Assembly: GCF_004210375.1 (NCBI RefSeq)
Contig: NC_134828.1
Coordinates: forward strand, 25,412,400 to 25,476,399
Origin: Tachypleus tridentatus
Lineage: Eukaryota; Arthropoda; Merostomata; Xiphosura; Limulidae
Length of the DNA: 64,000 nucleotides
Direction: 5' to 3'
Numbering within the stretch: position 1 is the first letter of the stretch; every line of letters starts with the position of its first letter. A program made the translations under genes and the position numbers. The notes below the pieces were generated by a model, which was not told the origin of the DNA, ran no database searches, and saw nothing but the letters and a program-made list of their open reading frames with translations. This document shows, one piece after another, positions 59,101-64,000 of this stretch.

Positions 59101-60295
59101 GTTTTATTTTCAGTATTAAAGTTTTATTCTGCAATACATTTTGGCATTGTGCTATGTTTTAGTTTTATCAACTTTTGTACAAGTGCCAATTTAATTTATC
59201 ATGGATAATGTAATTAATTAATTGAAAGTGATACTAAAGTGCAATAAAAGTTTTTAAAAAATAATTTATCAGGCACAGTTCATAATTAAGTCATTGAATT
59301 AAATGGCCATTGTTGTCATTTTGATGAAATAAAGATAATTTTCTGTAATTCAACTATTTAGCATCAGTGGGAGGTAAAAATGAGCAATTAAAAACATTTT
59401 TAAGTTGTTTATTTAAACTTGAATTTTTTATGTGTAAATACAAACACTTAAATTGTGAAATACACTACTTTGAAACTATTTATTGAAACGTACGATGAAA
59501 TTGCAAAAAGCTGAAATTTTAAAATATTTTTAAACTAGTAAAAACTTTGGTAGCATCATGATGGTCTTTTAAGGCTTATTTTTTATTTTTACAACAAGAA
59601 TAAAGAATTCTGCATAATACAGTAAACTGTGAGTATACATTGAACTACAATTGAACTTTTATTAATAAATTGATATATTTCAAAATATTTATTGGTTCAT
59701 AAACCATTCATTAAGGCCAAACAAGTTTCATTGATATGATCCTATTATTAAAAGTATTAATTTTATTACCTGAACTTTTATAAATTGCTCTGAACACATT
59801 ATGTGCATGCAATATGACTTCTATTTTATCGATGTAATAATAATTTTTATTTCTCAAATAATACCAAATTGAATTATTTGTTAGCTTTGCTGCTTTTTAT
59901 TTGAGCAGTTCAATGTAAAATTATTGTCAAATGCTTGCATAGAACAAAAATTATAAGACAAACACACGTTGTACAGAAAATGTACCGAGTTCACCCCGTA
60001 GTAGAGTTTGAATTATCTGAACTTGATCGGTAATTAGAATTGTTATCTGTATAATAATAAAGTTAGTTTTCAGACTTCTAATCTTTTATGCATTAAATAT
60101 AATCTGGTTCGTGCTAAAGTTGAAAACTACACTCTGCCACAACTCTTAATTTTGGAGCTGGCAAGTCTAGTTCGAATTTGTGTAAAAACGCAAAACATTC
60201 CTTGCGCTTTAAGCTGTGGGTTGTGTGATGCTGTTGATTGATTATTCTCCCTTTGTTCAGTATTGCGGCAGATAGCTTTAGTAGTTTTGATACAA
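59100..60295. other. Intergenic, AT-rich
   Basis: No exon, SINE or array seen. Confidence 0.4.
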
Positions 60296-60299
60296 ATAC

Positions 60300-60560
60300 A
60301 GAGCCAGGCATGGCTAAGTGGTTATGGTGTTCGACTCGCAATCTGAGGGTCGGAAGTTAAAATCCCCATCACATCAAACATGATCGTCCTTTCAGACGTG
60401 GGAAAGTTATAATGTAACAGTCAATCCTACTATTCGTTGGTGAAATAGTAACTCAAGAGTTGGTGATGAATGGTGCTGACTTGTGTCTTCCCTCTAGTCT
60501 TACATTGCTATATTAAAAACGACTAGTGCAGATAGCCCTCGAGCTTTGTGTGAGATTCAA
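60300..60560 (+). mobile_element. SINE family A, chimeric first unit
   Basis: Head and first half are a diverged family-A copy (AGCCAGGCATGGCTAAGTGG; degenerate B box AAGTTAAAATCC). From about 60498 it carries the same diagnostic changes as 57555 onward (CTATATTAAAAACGACTAG, CTCGAGCTTTGTGTGAGATT). Confidence 0.85.
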
Positions 60561-60870
60561 AAACAAACCAACAAGCATAAATACAAATTCCCACATCCGA
60601 GTGGCAAAGGCCCAGCGTGGCCATGTGGTTAAGGCACTCGACTCGTAATCCGAGGTTCACGAGTTCGAATCCCTGTCACATCAAACATGCTCGCCACATC
60701 AGCTGTGAGAGCGTAATAATATTACGGTCAATCCTATTATTCGTTAGTAAAAGAGTAGCCCAAGAGGAGGCGGTGGGTGATGATGACTAACTGTCTTTCC
60801 TTTAGTCTTACATTGCTAAATTAGAGACGGCTAGTGCAGGTAGCCCTCGTGTAGCTTTGCGCGACATTCA
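60498..60870 (+). repeat. Duplicate of the SINE-linker-SINE segment at 57555-57930
   Basis: Shares the 3' end of the first SINE, the linker (AACCAACAAGCATAAATACA, CCCACATCCGAGTGGCAA) and the second SINE with 57555-57930. Scattered differences and a small indel show it is not an assembly copy. Confidence 0.85.
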
Positions 60871-60892
60871 AACCAAACCAAACCAAACCCAG
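60606..60892 (+). mobile_element. SINE family A (second unit)
   Basis: GGCCCAGCGTGGCCATGTGG head, GAGTTCGAATCCCTG B box and the GAGGAGGCGGT marker shared with 57663-57932. Ends in a (CCAAA)n tail. Confidence 0.9.
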
Positions 60893-60899
60893 TGAAAAA

Positions 60900-60975
60900 G
60901 CGTTATGTTTGTGAGCATATAATGCTAGAAACTGACAGAGCACAGATTGTGCAACTTTATGATTCAGTACGAACA
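60900..60975 (+). mobile_element. SINE family C, internally deleted
   Basis: Shows ATGCTAGAAACTG joined to ACAGAGCACAGATTGTGCAA. The B-box segment between is missing. Confidence 0.6.
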
Positions 60976-60981
60976 AATCAA

Positions 60982-61110
60982 CTCCCCAGTGGGTCAGCGG
61001 TATGTCTGTGGACTTACAACGCTAAAACCGGGTTTCAATACCCGTGGTGGGCAGAGCACAGATATCCCATTGTGTAGCTTTGTGTTTAATTCAGAACAAA
61101 AACACACACA
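60982..61110 (+). mobile_element. SINE family C, complete
   Basis: Near-consensus: CAGTGGGTCAGCGGTATGTC, GCTAAAACCGGGTTTCAATA, GTGGGCAGAGCACAGATATC. Perfect 10-bp duplication AACAAATCAA at 60972-60981 and 61111-61120. Confidence 0.92.
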
Positions 61111-61250
61111 AACAAATCAAGTTATGCATTAAAAAATTGAAATGAATTAGTTTTTTTCTAATTGTTGATTGATACTGATGTATTCTCAAGACGGCTGGTA
61201 CGGTACTGAATTCATTAGTTTGTTCGTAAAATGTTTTGCATCAATTTTTG

Positions 61251-61370
61251 TCCCCCGCTACTTCAACGGTAGGTCTACAGATTTACAACGCTAAAATCAG
61301 GGGTTCGATTCCCCTCAGTGGGCTCTGAGATAGTTCTTTGTAGCTTTGTTACAAGAAAATACACACACAC
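61251..61370 (+). mobile_element. SINE family B
   Basis: CGCTACTTCAACGGTAGGTC head, CAGGGGTTCGATTCCCCTCA B box, then a diverged 3' part (GATAGTTCTTTGTAGCTTTG) and an ACAC tail. Confidence 0.88.
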
Positions 61371-61621
61371 GCCTCTCAATATTTTACCTTTTGCGAAAAT
61401 GGTTTATTGAGTATGTCGCCATGTGGCATAAAAATGTATTTATTTTTATTTGTATAATTACATCATTATAATATGTGATGTAATATATACAGAGGGCGAC
61501 AAATTCATATGTTTCTATTTGCAATCGTCACTGTGCAAGTCGGGCCTAGTGAGAGACATACAAGATACAGTTTAGTACTTAGAACGCTTTTATTAGTTAT
61601 AACGGAAAGGAAGGTTTTATT

Positions 61622-61641
61622 ATGGCTGAAAACAAAACGAA
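61622..61641 (+). CDS. Weak candidate first coding exon
   Basis: ATG with A at -3 and G at +4 starts MAENKT, followed by a donor-like AA|GTAGGT. The preceding ~130 bases are unusually CpG-rich for this region, as around promoters. There is no TATA or exact arthropod initiator. If real, the rest of the gene is to the right of the window. Confidence 0.2.
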
Positions 61642-61954
61642 GTAGGTTTGGTTTCATTTTAATGGAAGTTATACGTGTAATATAATTTTAAAATTTGGAA
61701 GTGGTTTGAATGAGTAATGGAAAGAACCTTTAGTACTAATACTAGTAACAGTAGAAACTATCGTGTCGTAAGCTTGTCGAAACTGTAATTTTACAATAAA
61801 ATTTCTTTCGCTACCCATTTAATTTGCGAACCGTTTCTAAACTTTATTTGTTAAAAGTGAATTTCTTGTAATTAAATTTTGATTCGTCACATAATTCATA
61901 ATTTTTTGTAAGCTGTCGTATCTCCACCTGAGTGGAAATTTGTAATTTTGCACT

Positions 61955-62098
61955 TTATAAATTATAACTAATAATACCAATTTAACAAGTTCATGCTGTA
62001 GCTTTTATTATAAACGGTTTCATTAGTTATAAATTATAACTAATAATACCAATTTAACAAGTTCATGCAGTAGCTTATATTATAAACGGTTTCATCCT
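61955..62098 (+). repeat. 72-bp tandem duplication
   Basis: Two nearly identical copies (CTGTAGCTTTTATT versus CAGTAGCTTATATT) of TTATAAATTATAACTAATAA through ATAAACGGTTTCAT. Confidence 0.9.
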
Positions 62099-62099
62099 T

Positions 62100-64000
62100 A
62101 GGGACTTTTGAAATAAGAATGCAGAATATACTTTATACAGTATATTGGAGTAAGCACAGCTTAACTGTAATGATACTTTAAGATTGAAATAGTGATAGCG
62201 TTAAATTAGTTACTTGTTAGTGTTATATTTTGTCATGGTTTTCTTACCTTAAATAGTTGAAAGTACATTTAGTATAAATATGAAAATACCTCCTAATGTT
62301 GCAATGCTGTCAACAGTTAAACTGAAATTTGGCTTCAGAGCTAATTCTCTAAGCATATCTCAAAATTTAAGGTCTACTTTGATAAGTTTGAAGTTGTATA
62401 TATATATATTTTGCAAGTGAGGGGCAGGGGAGAAAACCAGATGAAATGTAGACTCTGAATTTTGGGTTTCCTCTAAACCATCCTCTAGTATAAGTCTTGT
62501 AGCAAATACCATTCCATGTTTTAGTAATTAGCAATCTAATTAGCTATCTGTTTAACAAAAATTAAAGAAAACAAAACAAAGATGTTAAATATGTAAATAT
62601 TTTATTCAATGTAGTAAACAAGCATTAAGAACCCAACTTGTACATTAAACTATTTCCTAGCCTTAATAACATTGGTTACAAATAAAAAGCAGTTTTGTCA
62701 TTGTGATCATCTTCACTGAATGTAAATATTGTAAATTGACATTTATTTTGAACATAATTAACTTTTTTTTATAATGCAAGATTATTTGAATGCATTTTCA
62801 CATTTTTTAAAATGACAAATACTCTATAAATTATCAGTCAAAGAATACATCATTTGAAAGTTAGATTGGACCATGATAAGGGAATTTGGAACCTATAATA
62901 ATCATCTGATGGTTAAAGTTAACCATATGGCCTTGGTAAACCGTTAAGCTTGAATCTGCTAAAATTTCCCTTTATGACCCAGTTTTGTTGTATACAAGTA
63001 CAAAACTTGTTTAAAGTATTTTCCATATTTATCTAAAGTTCTGTGATATTAATTTTTTGAATATTTTAAAAGATGATTTTTGTAGTTTTTGTTTTAATAT
63101 CTGCTTGCTTATACATAGCATTTTGCCAGTTGCATAGCCCAGATGATATAATGTTCTAATATATGGTTTTAGAACTTGAAATTCAGTTACTGCTGTTATT
63201 TTCTTACAACTTAAATTTAAATTTCAAACTTTGGCACAGTAGAACTTTTTTTCTTTAAACTTGGGTCAATAATGAATAAACAATGTTCAGTTTCAATGCA
63301 TCTGAAATAAAAAAAAAATATCACAGCATTACGTTGTTAGTAGATGTATTGTTAGAATAATTATAATGAATTTAGATGATTTGAAAATATGTCTGCATTA
63401 CTGGCTTAAATATCACTTTCAAAAGTAGCATTTTATTACCTTTCATTTGAATTCTTTGCTTTTGAAGTCATTAAAGAAAATGGTTTAATTTCTAAAATGT
63501 GGATTCCTAGAATATAAACGTTTCATTCCGAACTTTAATGAAATTGTAACTTTTATCTTAAAGTATAGAAGGAATTAGTCTGAAAAATTGCAACATAAAA
63601 ATGTGAGCTATCCTGCTTGCTATTTAAATTTGGATTTTGGTATGTCTTGAAACAATAGTTTGGAAAATACATCTAATTACAGATAATTTTGTTAGATTTA
63701 TCTAAATTATATCAAGGTATTTGTGACTGAAATAACAGTTATGGTGTAGAACAAACTAGGAGTGATAAGTAAAAGTGAAAAACAAAATTTTATTAAATAG
63801 GTAATATTTTTCAAACTTTTCCTTTGCATTGATTAGTGTAAAATTAATATCCAAGTATCATTTATAAATACTTTTTCAGGTGATAAGGAGAAGACATTTG
63901 TCTTATCTATATTATTTAATTTTCTACCATCAATTCCAAGCTACATAAATAACTTCCTTTTCTCTTATCCAATCATAATTTCCAAAACTCAATCTGATTT
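62100..64000. other. AT-rich non-coding sequence to window end
   Basis: No exon, SINE or array I can support. It could be an intron if the candidate at 61622 is real. Confidence 0.4.

Overview
This is a window of animal nuclear DNA: AT-rich, intron-dominated and crowded with retroposons. Three tRNA-derived SINE families, a Penelope-like retroelement with a GIY-YIG domain, DIRS-type retroelement fragments and arthropod-style core promoter elements point to an arthropod. The SINE types and gene structure fit a chelicerate, most likely a horseshoe crab. That assignment is inference from sequence style, not a database match. No bacterial-type genes, operons or CRISPR arrays are present.

Layout. 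1-1.04 kb: broken two-exon transposon-like gene on the minus strand, with a heat-shock-type promoter upstream (TATA plus perfect HSE arrays at 1.12-1.24 kb). 3.3-4.0 kb: a 48-bp minisatellite interrupted by a SINE. 4.73-6.42 kb: two exons encoding the conserved C-terminus of a HOOK dynein adaptor, plus strand; the rest of the gene lies to the left. 7.57-7.76 kb: a well-formed promoter (CCAAT, CRE-like, TATA, arthropod initiator) and first coding exon of an unidentified gene. 9.1-9.8 kb: 33-bp minisatellite. 14-17.4 kb: decayed DIRS-like element. 19.0-20.05 kb: decayed Penelope-like element (minus) next to a 35-bp minisatellite. 22.17-22.39 kb: a TTAA-bounded inverted-repeat element carrying an antisense piece of 28S rRNA. 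26-30 kb: SINEs and an apparently identical ~335-bp duplication.

34.7-55.05 kb holds the one complete gene: BABAM1 (MERIT40/NBA1), scaffold of the BRISC and BRCA1-A deubiquitinase complexes. I could assemble it from ten phase-compatible exons (1038 coding bases including the stop, 345 residues). They include a 25-nt microexon that follows an intron with a perfect U12-type donor. A possible 31-codon cassette exon lies in intron 8. Its introns hold SINEs, a hairpin MITE, a satellite-like array, a second 28S-derived fragment and a DIRS reverse-transcriptase fragment.

55-64 kb is mostly intergenic: nested and dimeric SINEs, GC-richer degenerate sequence at 56.8-59.1 kb, and a weak candidate first exon at 61.62 kb.

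HOOK and BABAM1 are ordinary housekeeping genes with no evident joint pathway. The unusual content is in splicing (U12 intron plus microexon, triplicated donor) and in mobile DNA (28S-bearing elements, heat-shock promoter, dimeric SINE duplication).
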